From the NCBI RefSeq assembly GCF_030285625.1, contig NZ_CP127294.1, positions 3,854,001-3,918,000 of the forward strand: 64,000 nucleotides of DNA. Reading direction: 5' to 3'. Under the pieces are notes generated by a model. It saw nothing but the letters and a program-made list of their open reading frames with translations. It was not told where the DNA came from and made no database searches. Source of the DNA: Amycolatopsis sp. 2-15. Its GTDB lineage: Bacteria; Actinomycetota; Actinomycetes; Mycobacteriales; Pseudonocardiaceae. The translations under genes and the position numbers were made by a program. Of the stretch, positions 16,638-25,217 are shown in pieces. The stretch's first letter is position 1. Every line of letters begins with the position of its first letter.

Positions 16638-16902
16638 GCTTCCGCTTCCGCTGCATCACCAGGCGCGCGTGGATCAGCCCGAGGAGCCCCACGTGTGCGA
16701 GGACGAGCGCGAACGTCGGGCTGTGCCGTTCCACCGGCAAACAGTCGCCGACTGTGTAGTCCTGCCACTCGATCGCGGGGTCACACGCCGCGCCGGACGG
16801 GGTCACGAAGTCCGGGCCTCCGATGACGCCGCGAAACGTGAGGAACACCCCGATGACGATGGCCGCGACGCTGACGATGGCGACGGTGGCGCGTGATGGC
16901 AC
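16624..16902 (-). CDS. Small two-helix membrane protein
   Basis: This is 92 residues from a GTG at 16902 behind GAGGAG. Hydrophobic segments at about 7-30 and 62-82 flank an extracytoplasmic loop with two cysteines (AACDPAIEWQDYTVGDC) that could form a disulfide. A basic C-terminus (MQRKRKLSVR) should sit in the cytoplasm. It overlaps the end of the convergent hydrolase by 14 bp. No family recognised. Confidence 0.6.
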   Translation of the reverse strand: MPSRATVAIVSVAAIVIGVFLTFRGVIGGPDFVTPSGAACDPAIEWQDYTVGDCLPVERHSPTFALVLAHVGLLGLIHARLVMQRKRKLSVR

Positions 16903-16958
16903 AGACTGCTCCTCGGATCCGCGGGTTGATCAGTCGATCGCGGCATTCGTCTCCTTCG

Positions 16959-17160
16959 TTACGTTCCGGGCGCTCGGGAGACGGAGCAGTTCGCCGTCGC
17001 CGAGGCCGGCAGCATGCCCGCGTTGTCCTCCTGCCGGGCTTCGGCCAGGACGATCTGGGCCCCGGAGTGGAGGACCCGGCCGGGGCCGTGATGGGGCCCG
17101 TGTCGGTGCGGATGGCCTTGAGGAAGCGGACGGAGAGGTCCAGTGTGCTCAACTCGCTGC
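16959..17160 (-). pseudogene. PaaI-type thioesterase C-terminal remnant
   Basis: The reverse strand carries LSTLDLSVRFLKAIRTDTGP and then, after a frame change, GRVLHSGAQIVLAEAR ending at a TAA (16959-16961). This is the C-terminal half of a hotdog-fold PaaI-like acyl-CoA thioesterase. The N-terminal half with the catalytic loop is missing; the DNA there belongs to another remnant on the opposite strand. Confidence 0.6.
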
Positions 17161-17680
17161 CGCACGGCGCGGTGGTCCACTTGGGATCGTTGACGAAGGC
17201 CACGTCGCCCAACCTGCGGGTCGCGGCACTCGCCGCGCGGGGGCCGGTGCTGGAACGCCTGCGGGCCATCCAGGTGGTGGACAGCTTCTTCGTGCCGAGG
17301 CCGTTCCAGGAGGCCACTTTGGACCTCGTGGCGGCGCCGTCGTGGCCGCGGCGCCTGCGTGCGCTCGCGTCGGGTCTGCGGGAGCGCCGCGACGCGATGG
17401 TGGCCGCGCTCCGGCGGGAGCTGCCTCCGCTCGCCCCTGCGCGGGTGCCGACGGGTGGCCGGTACCTGTGGCTGCGCCTGCCCGCCGGGACGGACGAAAC
17501 CGCCCTCCTCTCCGCGGCACTGCGTGCCGGGGTGGCGGTGTCGCCCGGCCGTGGATACTTCGCCGCCGAGGCCCCGGCTCCGCACCTGCGGCTGGGGTTC
17601 GCCGACACCTCGGGTGCGCCGGAAATCGCAGAAGGTGTTCGCCGTCTCGCAACGGCGTGTGCGAAGTCAAACTTTGAGCA
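17155..17680 (+). pseudogene. MocR/GntR-type PLP aminotransferase C-terminal remnant
   Basis: The frame from about 17155 gives HGAVVHLGSLTKATSPNLRV, where the Lys is the PLP-binding residue of fold-type I aminotransferases. It continues to the domain end (GGRYLWLRLPAG, PHLRLGFADTS). The N-terminal winged helix and the first half of the aminotransferase domain are gone. Upstream bases belong to a thioesterase remnant on the other strand, so this is a fragment fused by deletion. It overlaps the end of the acyl-CoA dehydrogenase remnant. Confidence 0.7.
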
Positions 17681-18236
17681 GCGCACGCGCCATCACCATT
17701 CGCTGGATCTGGTTGGTGCCCTCGTAGATCTGCGTGATTCTCGCGTCGCGTTTCATGCGTTCGACGGGGAAGCCGCGGGTGTAGCCTGCGCCGCCGAACA
17801 GCTGGACGGCGTCGGTGGTCACCTGCATGGCCGCGTCGGAGGCGAAACACCTCGCGCTGCTGGCGAAGAAGGTCTTGTCCGGCTCACCGCGCTCGACCTT
17901 CGCGGCGGCCAGGTACACGAGACTGCGGGCGCCCTCGATCTTCGTGGCCATGTGGCGAGCATGAACTGCCCTGGAACTCGGCGATCGTTTTGTCGAACTG
18001 TGTGCGTTCTTTGACATACGCGCGTGAAGCATCGAGCGCGCCCTGTGCGATTCCCACAGCTTGGGCGCCGATCGTCGGTCGGATGTGATCGAACGTACGC
18101 ATCGCGGTTTGAAGCCCGTACCCCGATTCACCGACAATGCGGTCCGCCGGGATGGTGCAGTCGGTGAAGTAGAGCTCGCACGAACAGAAGCTCGCGGCCT
18201 CGCCGAAGATCGGCGTCCCGACGATCACCATCGGCA
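17667..18236 (-). pseudogene. Acyl-CoA dehydrogenase remnant
   Basis: The C-terminal half of an acyl-CoA dehydrogenase is readable in two frames. CTIPADRIVGESGYGLQTAM through RTQFDKTIAEFQG lies before about 17955. MATKIEGARSLVYLAAAKVE through FGGAGYTRGFPVERMKRDA, with the active-region motif QIYEGTNQIQRM, lies after it. About five bases are missing around the junction (the family sequence FQGVQFMLADMATK is shortened). The whole N-terminal half is absent, and the DNA switches at 18236 to a hydrolase fragment on the other strand. It is not functional. Confidence 0.8.
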
Positions 18237-18388
18237 GTGACTTCGACGCCGCCGCCGACGGCAAGGTCTACCGCGACAAGTTCACGGGCAAGTACGAGCA
18301 CCGCACGTTCGCCGGGATCGGCCACAACGTTCCCCAGGAAGCACCGCAGCCGTTCGCCAAGGCCATCGTGGACGTCGACGAGTTCTGA
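18237..18388 (+). pseudogene. Alpha/beta hydrolase C-terminal fragment
   Basis: About 50 codons encode the tail of an alpha/beta hydrolase (FTGKYEHRTFAGIGHNVPQE then APQPFAKAIVDVDEF), including the catalytic His in GIGHNVPQEAP. There is no start or upstream part; it abuts the acyl-CoA dehydrogenase remnant head-on at 18236. The 270 bases from 18389 to 18658 hold no gene I can support. Confidence 0.6.
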
Positions 18389-18658
18389 GGCCTCGGCGGA
18401 AGAGGGGCCTGTCCAACGAAAAGTCCGTTCGAGGAGAATTGTGTAGTTCCGCGGCGGGAGTGGTGCTCCAGTCGGTCGGTGACCGGTGTGGGACTCGCCA
18501 CGAGCGGGCCGGTCGGGAGGCCGGGCTTGCGAAGATCGGCCCCGTGAGCACAGGACTTCTCGCCGCCGAAATACCAAGTCGCCTCGCTCAGTGGCACTCC
18601 TGCGCTCGGAGAGCGAACGGTGCCGGCCGGGCCCTGCCGACCACGGCGGTGGCCGGGC

Positions 18659-19873
18659 ATGGCTGAGGAGTTCCGGCTGCGGTCGGTGGCTGTCGCGGTG
18701 TACGGGCCCGCCGCGTTGTTCGGGCTGGCCGAAGGGTCGATGCTGCCAGTCGTCGCGCTGAGTGCGATCGACCGCGGGGCCACGACGTCGGTGGCGGCGT
18801 TGATCGGGGCGCTGCTCGGGATCGGCTCCCTGATCGCGAACATCCCGGCGGGCATTCTCGCCACGCGGGTCGGTGAGCGGAAGTCGATGTTGGTGGCGGC
18901 CGGGGTGACGGCCGCCGGGCTGGTGCTGTGCCTGCTCAACGTCGGCGCGGGGCAGTCCGCGTTGCTGGTCTACGGCGCCGGTGTGCTGCTGATCGGCGCC
19001 GCGAGCGCGGTGTACAGCCTCGCACGGCAGTCGTACCTGACCGAAACGGTGCCGCTGCACATGCGGGCGCGGGCGCTGTCGACGCTCGGCGGGACGATGC
19101 GCGTCGGGCTGTTCCTGGGTCCGTTCGCCGGGGCCGCGGCGATGCAGGTCTGGGGGCAGCCCGGTGCGTACTACCTGAGCCTCGTCGCGGTGCTCGCGGC
19201 CGGGATCGTCGTGTACCGGGTGCCGGACCTGGAGACGACCGAGGAACACCGCGCGGCCGCGGCGGCGATCACGACGTGGGGGATGATCAGGCGGAAGTGG
19301 CGGGTGTACGCGACGCTCGGCGTCGGCATCCTTCTGCTGTCGGGGATCCGGCAGACGCGCCAGACCGTGGTTCCCCTGTGGGCAGCCCACCTCGGCCTGT
19401 CGCCCACGGTCAGCTCGGTGATCTATGGTTGCGCCGGCGCGATCGACGCGCTGGTCTTCTACCCGGCGGGCAAGGTGATGGACCGGCGCGGCCGCCGGTG
19501 GGTCGCCGTCCCTTGCACGTTCGTGCTCGGGGTTTCCTTCGTCCTCATGCCGTTGGCACACGGGCCGGTTCTGCTCGCCCTCGTGGCCATGGTGATGGGT
19601 TTGGGCAACGGCCTCGGCTCGGGCATCGTGATGACGCTCGGCGCCGACGTCTCGCCGACCGTCGGCCGCCCGACGCACATCGGCATCTGGAACGAGCTGG
19701 CCGACGTCGGGTCCGGCCTCGGCCCGCTGCTGCTGGCCGGGGTGACCGCGCTGGCCGGGCTCGGGCTGGGGATCGTCGTCAGTGGACTGGTCGGCTTCGC
19801 AGCGGCCGGGGCGCTGTGGGCCTGGATCCCGAGGACGGTGCACCGGGTGCGAAGAGTCGCCGAGCGGACCTGA
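18659..19873 (+). CDS. MFS transporter (12-TM)
   Basis: This is 404 residues from the ATG at 18659 (MAEEFRLRSVAVAVYG), with twelve hydrophobic segments. NIPAGILATRVGERK is the motif A loop between TM2 and TM3, and AGKVMDRRGRRWV is its echo in the second half, as expected for the duplicated MFS fold. ETTEEHRAAA marks the central cytoplasmic loop. No strong ribosome-binding site is seen at 18659. It is intact, in contrast to the broken genes just upstream. Probably a drug or metabolite exporter; substrate unknown. It is followed by a terminator before a convergent gene. Confidence 0.88.
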   Translation: MAEEFRLRSVAVAVYGPAALFGLAEGSMLPVVALSAIDRGATTSVAALIGALLGIGSLIANIPAGILATRVGERKSMLVAAGVTAAGLVLCLLNVGAGQSALLVYGAGVLLIGAASAVYSLARQSYLTETVPLHMRARALSTLGGTMRVGLFLGPFAGAAAMQVWGQPGAYYLSLVAVLAAGIVVYRVPDLETTEEHRAAAAAITTWGMIRRKWRVYATLGVGILLLSGIRQTRQTVVPLWAAHLGLSPTVSSVIYGCAGAIDALVFYPAGKVMDRRGRRWVAVPCTFVLGVSFVLMPLAHGPVLLALVAMVMGLGNGLGSGIVMTLGADVSPTVGRPTHIGIWNELADVGSGLGPLLLAGVTALAGLGLGIVVSGLVGFAAAGALWAWIPRTVHRVRRVAERT

Positions 19874-20086
19874 TCGTCGCCCGGCTCACGCGTCGAACCA
19901 CGCTGCCCTGTTCACTTCGGGCTATGGCGTGGCCGAAGTTGGAGACAGCAGCGGCTGGTGGAGTGCGTTCCTCGTCGCGGGCGTGGTGCTCGACGTTCGG
20001 CCGTCCGAATTCGCACAATCCGTGCGGCAGACCGCACACCCCAGAACCGCTCACGTGCGTAGATTATCGCCGGAAAGATAGAAAAC

Positions 20087-20116
20087 GGGCTGACCGTGAT
20101 CGAAACCGGTCAGCCC
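20087..20116. terminator. Hairpin between MFS and DinB-type genes
   Basis: GGGCTGACC-N12-GGTCAGCCC, a 9-bp perfect stem, lies in the convergent gap 19874-20153. The rest of this 280-bp gap shows no coding signal. Confidence 0.65.
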
Positions 20117-20153
20117 GCTGTCCATTCCGTCCCAACCCGAGGGGAACCCCGCG

Positions 20154-20927
20154 TCAGAAGCCGGGGAACACCCGGCGCAGGTCGTCGAGCGAGAGGGCAC
20201 CGTCGACGGTCACGCCGTCGTCGTAGGGGGCCTTCAGCCGGCCGCTGACCAGACGGATGAAGGCTTCGGCCGGGCCGTTGAACGTGGCCGACGGTGACTC
20301 GAGGTGGTCCACCACCGTCACGGCTTCGTCGATCACCAGGCCGGCACCAGGGATGGCGACGGACGCCGGCTTCCCCAGCTCGGCTGGCTTTGCCAAGAAG
20401 CCCAGCATGAAGCCGATCGGGCCCGCCATCAGGTCGACGAGCACCTCGGCGGAGGCGGCTTCCACGCCGGCCTTCGCGTCGAAAGTCACGCGTACGTCCC
20501 ACGAGTGGTTGGCCACCTCGTTGAGGCGCATGCCCAGGGCGGTCAGCAGCGAGACCGGCTCGGGCAGGAAGCCGAGGTCGACGGTGAGCGACGAGCGCTG
20601 CTCGGGCGTGAGGGCCTCGACGGTCTCGAGCCAGCGGGCGTCGTGCTCCAGGAAACCTTCGGCCTGTGCGCGCGGCGCGGACGCGTCCCAGCGGGCCCAG
20701 ATCGTCGGGTTGTCTTCGGCCGCCACGGTCTCGCCGGCGGCCCGGGCGATCGGCGCGCGGCCGATCTCCGCGCCACTGCCGAGGTGGGACAGGGCTTGCG
20801 CGACGGTCCATTCGGCGGCGCCGCTGGTGGTGGCCAGCTGCTCGTCGGTGAGAGTGTGGACGAGGGCGGCGAGCGTGTCGTGCTCGGTGCGAAGGGCGGT
20901 GATCGTGCGGTCCACGAGTTGGCTCAT
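20154..20927 (-). CDS. DinB/mycothiol-dependent maleylpyruvate isomerase-like protein
   Basis: This is 257 residues from the ATG at 20927 (an alternative start lies three codons upstream). The N-terminal four-helix DinB-like domain contains EWTVAQALSHLGSGAEIGRAPI, with the conserved His, and later MRLNEVANHSWDVRVTFDAK, with the metal-binding His-x3-Asp pattern of the MDMPI N-terminal family. The C-terminal part (about 170-255) resembles the small SCP2-like or MDMPI C-terminal domain. Such proteins use mycothiol in actinobacteria, and most of their reactions are unknown. It is monocistronic as far as seen. Confidence 0.8.
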   Translation of the reverse strand: MSQLVDRTITALRTEHDTLAALVHTLTDEQLATTSGAAEWTVAQALSHLGSGAEIGRAPIARAAGETVAAEDNPTIWARWDASAPRAQAEGFLEHDARWLETVEALTPEQRSSLTVDLGFLPEPVSLLTALGMRLNEVANHSWDVRVTFDAKAGVEAASAEVLVDLMAGPIGFMLGFLAKPAELGKPASVAIPGAGLVIDEAVTVVDHLESPSATFNGPAEAFIRLVSGRLKAPYDDGVTVDGALSLDDLRRVFPGF

Positions 20928-20967
20928 GCCACGCACAACTCCCGAATGGACGGCTGTGTTCCGCCGA

Positions 20968-21400
20968 TCACCGAGCGGCGCACTCCTTTTTCCGCTCGCG
21001 GTACGCGCGGATGGCCATCTGGCCGCTGCACGCCATGCTGCAGTAGAGCGCCGAGGAGTTGCGCGTCTTGTCGAGGAACGCGGTGTAGCACGTGTCGTTC
21101 TTGCACACCTTCACCCGTGGCCACGCGCCCCGCGAGGCGAGGTCGGCGAATGCGCTGAGCAGGTGTGAGAACGACCGGTCGACGCCGGTGCCCGTCGGGT
21201 GCTGCTCGCACCCCTGGGCCGTGACGACCGTGGTCACCGGGAAGCGCAGGGCGGCCCGCTGCAGGTGGGCTTCGGATTCGGCCACCATCGCCACGCCCTC
21301 GTCGCAGCCGACGTGCGCGCGCAGGATCCCCAGCAACGCGTCGCGTAGTTCGCGGGCGGTGGCCGCGTCGGCGTCGGTCGCGTCAGCCCGAAGGTCAACG
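20968..21400 (-). pseudogene. CGNR zinc-finger regulator, 5' truncated
   Basis: The C-terminal 140 residues of a CGNR/ABATE protein are intact: LRDALLGILRAHVGCDEG through WPRVKVCKNDTCYTAFLDK and the second half of the finger YCSMACSGQMAIRAYRERKK. The CGNR tetrad itself is CSGQ here. Upstream of about 21400 the frame runs into antisense DNA of a PfpI remnant, so the usual N-terminus (start, LDLVNT motif) is missing. A downstream start could still make a finger-only protein. Probably non-functional. Confidence 0.65.
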
Positions 21401-21768
21401 GCGACGACCCGGCCCGCGCCGACGAGATGCGCCCGTACCTCGAAGCTCACCGCGAGCTGCTGCAGTCGCCCGCGCGGCTCGAGGACGTGGACCCGGCCAG
21501 TTCGACGGGGTGCTGATCCCGGGCGGCCACGGCCCGATGCAGGCAAGCTCACCGCGTTCACCGACGAGGAGGAGCAGCAGGTCGGCCTCGCGCAGAACGT
21601 CCCGTGGCTGCTGGAGGAACGGCTGCGTGGCGCCGGTGCCGAGTACTCCTCGGGCCCGGCCTGGGGTGCGCATGTGGTGGTCGACGGCAACCTGATCACC
21701 GGCCAGAACCGGCCTCGGGTGAGCAGGCCGACGAAGCGCTGCTGAAAGCACTGGCCGAGCGCAGCTGA
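21385..21768 (+). pseudogene. DJ-1/PfpI (type 1 glutamine amidotransferase-like) remnant
   Basis: Pieces of one protein follow in order: DEMRPYLEAHRELLQSPARL, a frame change, FDGVLIPGGHGPMQ, then directly KLTAFTDEEEQQVGLAQNVP, WLLEERLRGAGAEYSSGPAW and, after a further frame change, the C-terminal EQADEALLKALAERS. The part that should lie between GPMQ and KLTAF holds the nucleophile Cys elbow and is deleted. The gene is dead. Confidence 0.75.
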
Positions 21769-21859
21769 ACCCGCGCGGGCGGCTCGCGCGACGAGATCGA
21801 GGACGTCGCGGCTTTCGTCGGTGCGCAGATCCGTTAGGTACCAGTGCGAGGAGGCACTC

Positions 21860-22769
21860 ATGCGTCACGACATCGAGTTCGATGCCGAAGGAGCGTTGTT
21901 GCGGGGCTGGTTCTACGAGGCCGATGGGGTCACCGGGCCCGCGCCGTGTGTGGTCATGGCGCACGGCTGGAGCTCGACCAAGCGCATGTACCTCGACCGG
22001 TTCGCCGAGGTCTTCGCCGACGGCGGGCTGTCGGTGCTGCTCTACGACAACCGCGGCTGGGGTGATTCGGAAGCAGCGCCGGGACAGCCCCGGCACGAGA
22101 TCGACCCGTGGGTGCAGGTCGGCGACTACCGGCACGGCATCACCCACGCGCAGAACCGGTCCGATGTGGACCCGGACCGCGTCGGCGTGTGGGGCACCAG
22201 TTTCTCGGGTGCGCACGCCTATGTCGTCGCGGCGATGGACCGGCGGGTGAAGGCCGTGGTCACGCAGGCGCCGTTCGTCAGCGGCCGGGCGACCTACGCG
22301 AACCTCGCGCGGGTCGACAACCAGGTCGTCGGCCCAGACGTGTTCACGGCCGACCGCCGGGCCCGCGCTCGTGGGGAAGCCGCCGCGACGATCCCCGTCA
22401 TCGGCACTGACCCAGGGCAGCTCGTGGGGCTGCCGACGCGGGACTCGTACGAGTGGTTCACCCACGCTCGAGCCGAGCTGGATCCCGGCTGGCCAACGAG
22501 GTCACGCTGCGCAGCCTCGACAACTTCTACTGCTACGAGCCGGCGAAGTACCTGCCGGAGGTCACGCCGACGCCGTTGCTGATGATCGTCGGCAGCGAGG
22601 ACGGCCTGACGGGCGGCAACCTCGCGGCCGTCGCGTATTCCGGCGCGGCCGAGCCGAAGGACATCGTTTCCTGCCGGGCGGGCATTTCGACGCGTACACG
22701 GGCGAGGGCTTCAAGGTCGCTTCGCAGGCGGCGCGGGACTGGTTCGCGAGGCACCTCGCCGCGCGGTGA
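21860..22769 (+). pseudogene. Alpha/beta hydrolase (dienelactone hydrolase/acetylxylan-esterase type), two homopolymer frameshifts
   Basis: It starts at the ATG at 21860 behind GAGGAGG. The first frame carries VVMAHGWSSTKRMYLDRF, LYDNRGWGDSE and the nucleophile elbow GVWGTSFSGAH. After about 22491 a second frame gives LRSLDNFYCYEPAKYLPEVT and the acid-bearing MIVGSEDGLTGG. After about 22667 a third gives FLPGGHFDAYTGEGF with the catalytic His, ending at 22769. Adding one G at 22491 (GG to GGG) and one T at 22667 (TTT to TTTT) restores one 303-residue protein with a full triad. Both breaks lie in base runs, so this may be an intact gene in the organism. Confidence 0.8.
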
Positions 22770-22868
22770 TGTCCGGAAGGTATCACAGCGAGCGGAAGAG
22801 GTCTTGGACGTACGCCTCGGCCTCGACGCACAGTTGTTCTGTATCCATTGTGAGCAAAGGGAGTTGTC

Positions 22869-23717
22869 ATGAGGGTTTTCTTGACCGGGGGATCCGGCTA
22901 CATCGGACAGGCCACGATCGCGGAGCTGGTGAAGCAGGGGCACGCGGTCGACGCGCTGGCCCGCAGTGACCGCGCGGAGGCGACCGTGGTGGCGGTCGGC
23001 GCCACGGCGGTCCGCGGCGGTCTCGGCGACCTGGCCGTGCTGAAGGACTCCGCGGCCCGTGCCGACGCCGTGATCCACTTGGCGCAGGCCGAATCGGGCG
23101 ACGAGGACCTCGCCGCCGCCACGGCGATGCAGGACGGCGTCGGCGCGGGCACCTACGTGCACACTGGCGGCACCTGGGTCTACGGCGACACCGACGGCGT
23201 CGCCGACGAGACCGCGCCCTGGAACCCGCCTGCCGCGGTCGCGTGGCGCAAGCCGGTGGAGGACGCCGTGCTGGCCCACGGCGGGCGCCCCGTCATCGTG
23301 CAGCCCGGCCTGCTCTACGGCGGCGACAACCGCCTGATCGACGTCTTTTTCGTCCAGCCCGGCAAGAAGAACGGTGCCATCCCCTACCTCGGCGACGGCA
23401 CCAACCACTGGGCGCTCGTCCACATCGACGACCTCGCCCCGCTGTACGTCGCCGCCCTCGCCGCGCCGGCCGGCTCGGTCTACGTGGGTGTCGGCGGCGT
23501 CAACCCGACCGCCAAGCAGGTCGCCGAGGCGTGCGCCCACGCGGCGGGCCTCGCCGGCAGGACGACGTCGATCTCGTTGGCACAGGCGCGGGCCGAGATG
23601 GGCCCGATCGCGGACGCGTTCGCTCTCGACCAGCAGCTGACGCCGGCCAAGGCCCAGCGTGAGCTGGGCTGGGGGCCGCGGCACACAGACCCGTTGGCGG
23701 TCTTCGCTCAGGGCTGA
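22869..23717 (+). CDS. NAD-dependent epimerase/dehydratase family protein
   Basis: This is 282 residues from the ATG at 22869 with AAAGGGAG upstream. It has the Rossmann motif FLTGGSGYIGQATI, an acidic strand end, and HTGGTWVYGDTDGVADE in the substrate region. A canonical YxxxK is not obvious (VAWRKPVEDAVLAHG occupies that zone), which is common in extended SDRs acting as reductases. NHWALVHIDDLAPLYVAAL is the conserved late NAD-binding loop. The protein is intact. Its position between two frameshifted genes gives no pathway hint. Confidence 0.87.
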   Translation: MRVFLTGGSGYIGQATIAELVKQGHAVDALARSDRAEATVVAVGATAVRGGLGDLAVLKDSAARADAVIHLAQAESGDEDLAAATAMQDGVGAGTYVHTGGTWVYGDTDGVADETAPWNPPAAVAWRKPVEDAVLAHGGRPVIVQPGLLYGGDNRLIDVFFVQPGKKNGAIPYLGDGTNHWALVHIDDLAPLYVAALAAPAGSVYVGVGGVNPTAKQVAEACAHAAGLAGRTTSISLAQARAEMGPIADAFALDQQLTPAKAQRELGWGPRHTDPLAVFAQG

Positions 23718-23768
23718 TCCCGGTGACACCGTAAGACAGTTCGTAACTTACTGCGGGCTGGAGGACAC

Positions 23769-24339
23769 GTGGCCGGACGGCGGATGTCGTACGACGAGCG
23801 GCACGGCCAGGTGCTCGATACGGCCGCGGCGGTGGTGGGGACGGAAGGGGCCGACGCGCTCACGCTGGCGCGTGTGGCGGAACAAGCGGGCGTGACGAAG
23901 CCGATCGTCTACGGGCACTTCGAGACGCGCGCGGGCTGGTGAAGGCGTTGTACCAGCGGGTCGACGAGCAGCAGTCCGAGGCGGTGCGGGTGGCCTTCGA
24001 CACGAAGGCGCGCACGCTGGAGGAAGCGGCCGCGTTGCTGGCCGAGGCGTACGTCGGCTGTGTGCTGCACATCGGGCAGGAGTACGGCGCGATCACGGCG
24101 GCGTTGTCGACGAGTCCGGACATGGCGGAAGTGCTGCACGCCGGGCGTGAGCGTTACGTGGATCTGTATCTCGAAGCGCTGAACCGGTTTGTGCCGGGCG
24201 AGCTGGGCCGGGCCGTGCTGTTCGGGTCATCGGCGCGGCGGAAGCACTGTCGCGCGAAGCGATCGCGGGCCGGCTGCCGGGGCCGCAGGCGATCGACGCG
24301 GTGGGGCGCATCATCCTGGCCGTGGTCCGGGACAGCTGA
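23769..24339 (+). pseudogene. TetR family regulator, two homopolymer frameshifts
   Basis: The GTG at 23769 (CTGGAGG upstream) opens a TetR helix-turn-helix: LTLARVAEQAGVTKPIVYGH, then FETRAG. The frame breaks at 23936, where one extra C would continue LVKALYQRVDEQQSEAVRV. The second frame runs to FVPGELGRAVLFG and breaks at 24224, where GGGG for GGG would continue VIGAAEALSREAIAGRLPGP to the stop at 24339. The repaired protein has 190 residues, normal for TetR. It could be intact in vivo. Its target may be the upstream epimerase. Confidence 0.78.
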
Positions 24340-24372
24340 AGCCGCCCGCGCGGGTGAGGCGCGGGCGGCCGG

Positions 24373-24537
24373 TCAGGCTGCGGTTGCGGCGAGTTGCGCG
24401 ATCGTGTCGGCGACGCGGTCGTAGAGCTCGCGGGGCAGGTGGTGGCCCATCCCGGGGATGATGACCAACCGGGCGCGGGGGATGGTCGACGCGGTGTCCT
24501 CGGCGGCCGGGTGGATCAGGGGGTCGTCGGCACCGGG
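24373..24537 (-). pseudogene. Alpha/beta hydrolase C-terminal remnant
   Basis: About 53 residues (GADDPLIHPAAEDTAS, then ARLVIIPGMGHHLPRELYDR) are the tail of an alpha/beta hydrolase, with the acid in GADDPLI and the catalytic His in MGHHLP. Upstream of about 24537 the DNA switches to the N-terminal part of a different enzyme, so a deletion joined two genes. Confidence 0.7.
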
Positions 24538-24539
24538 CC

Positions 24540-24809
24540 CGGATACCGCGACTCGGTGACGACGCCGGCACCGAGCGCGCGCATCGCCTCGCCCAGGGGT
24601 GCCGGCGGGAGGTAGTTGCGCACGTCGTTCATCCAGCCGCGGGTGGCGACGTCCAGCGACAGCCACCCGACCTTCACCGACACCTGGCCGTCGCGCAACG
24701 CGGGCACGGGCGCGTGGTCCTCGTAGCGCAGCACGCCGTCTTCGAGCGGCCCGGTCGTGGTGGCGGGCCGGGCGGCGAGGACGTAGCGCCGGGTGCGTGA
24801 CGTTGACAT
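24540..24809 (-). pseudogene. NADP-dependent (CurA-like) oxidoreductase N-terminal remnant
   Basis: It begins at an ATG at 24809 with GAGGAGAAG upstream. The product RRYVLAARPATTTGPLEDGV then VKVGWLSLDVATRGWMNDVR is the N-terminal part of zinc-free medium-chain NADP-dependent oxidoreductases of the CurA/PTGR type. It stops at about residue 88, where the hydrolase tail begins. The nucleotide-binding domain is gone. The intact ribosome-binding site suggests a fairly recent deletion. Confidence 0.72.
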
Positions 24810-25157
24810 GGGCTTCTCCTCAGAGCGCGGGCGTGGATTCCAACACGGTCAGACCAGGGTTCACCGGCTTGACCGAAACCGCAGGGACCTGGGTTGGATC
24901 GCGGCCGCACCCAGGGCGGGAACCCCAGGTCGAGCCGGGGGTGTGTGCCTCGGATTACAGCCGGACGGGAACCAGTTCGCTGATCCGCACGGGCCGCGGC
25001 GATGCTCGGGGCCCCACCGCGTAGGAGGGTCTCGCGGCCGAGAGCCGATTCGGCACCGTCGACGGCATGCGCACCCATTGCCTCGAGGGCTCTTCGGCGT
25101 GTCCTGGCTCGCACAGCGAGGGCGGGCGCGCCGATTGACTCCCGATCTCCGCTTCTG
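24810..25157. other. Non-coding stretch upstream of the dioxygenase operon
   Basis: About 350 bases with no gene I can support. Short reverse-strand readings such as SAARPSYAVGPRA look protein-like but lack a start and a family match. The 3' end merges into the dioxygenase promoter (a TTGACT at 25135 may be a -35 element). Confidence 0.4.
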
Positions 25158-25192
25158 CTCTACTGTTCAGAGATTAGTTCTGCTCTACAGAG
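25158..25192. promoter_or_regulatory. Putative IclR operators in the dioxygenase promoter
   Basis: CTCT-N7-AGAG (25158-25172) is followed by CTCT-N2-AGAG (25183-25192), within a direct repeat of TTCTGCTCTAC (25153 and 25178). The same CTCT-N7-AGAG shape recurs at 31454 before the importer operon. A shared binding site for the IclR regulator at 30460 is the likely reading. Confidence 0.6.
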
Positions 25193-25217
25193 TTTGCGGG
25201 TTTGAGGAGAGTCGACG

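Noticed and set aside
13850..18658. Insertion sequence as cause of the gene remnants
   Set aside because: I searched for transposase motifs, paired terminal repeats and target duplications and found none.
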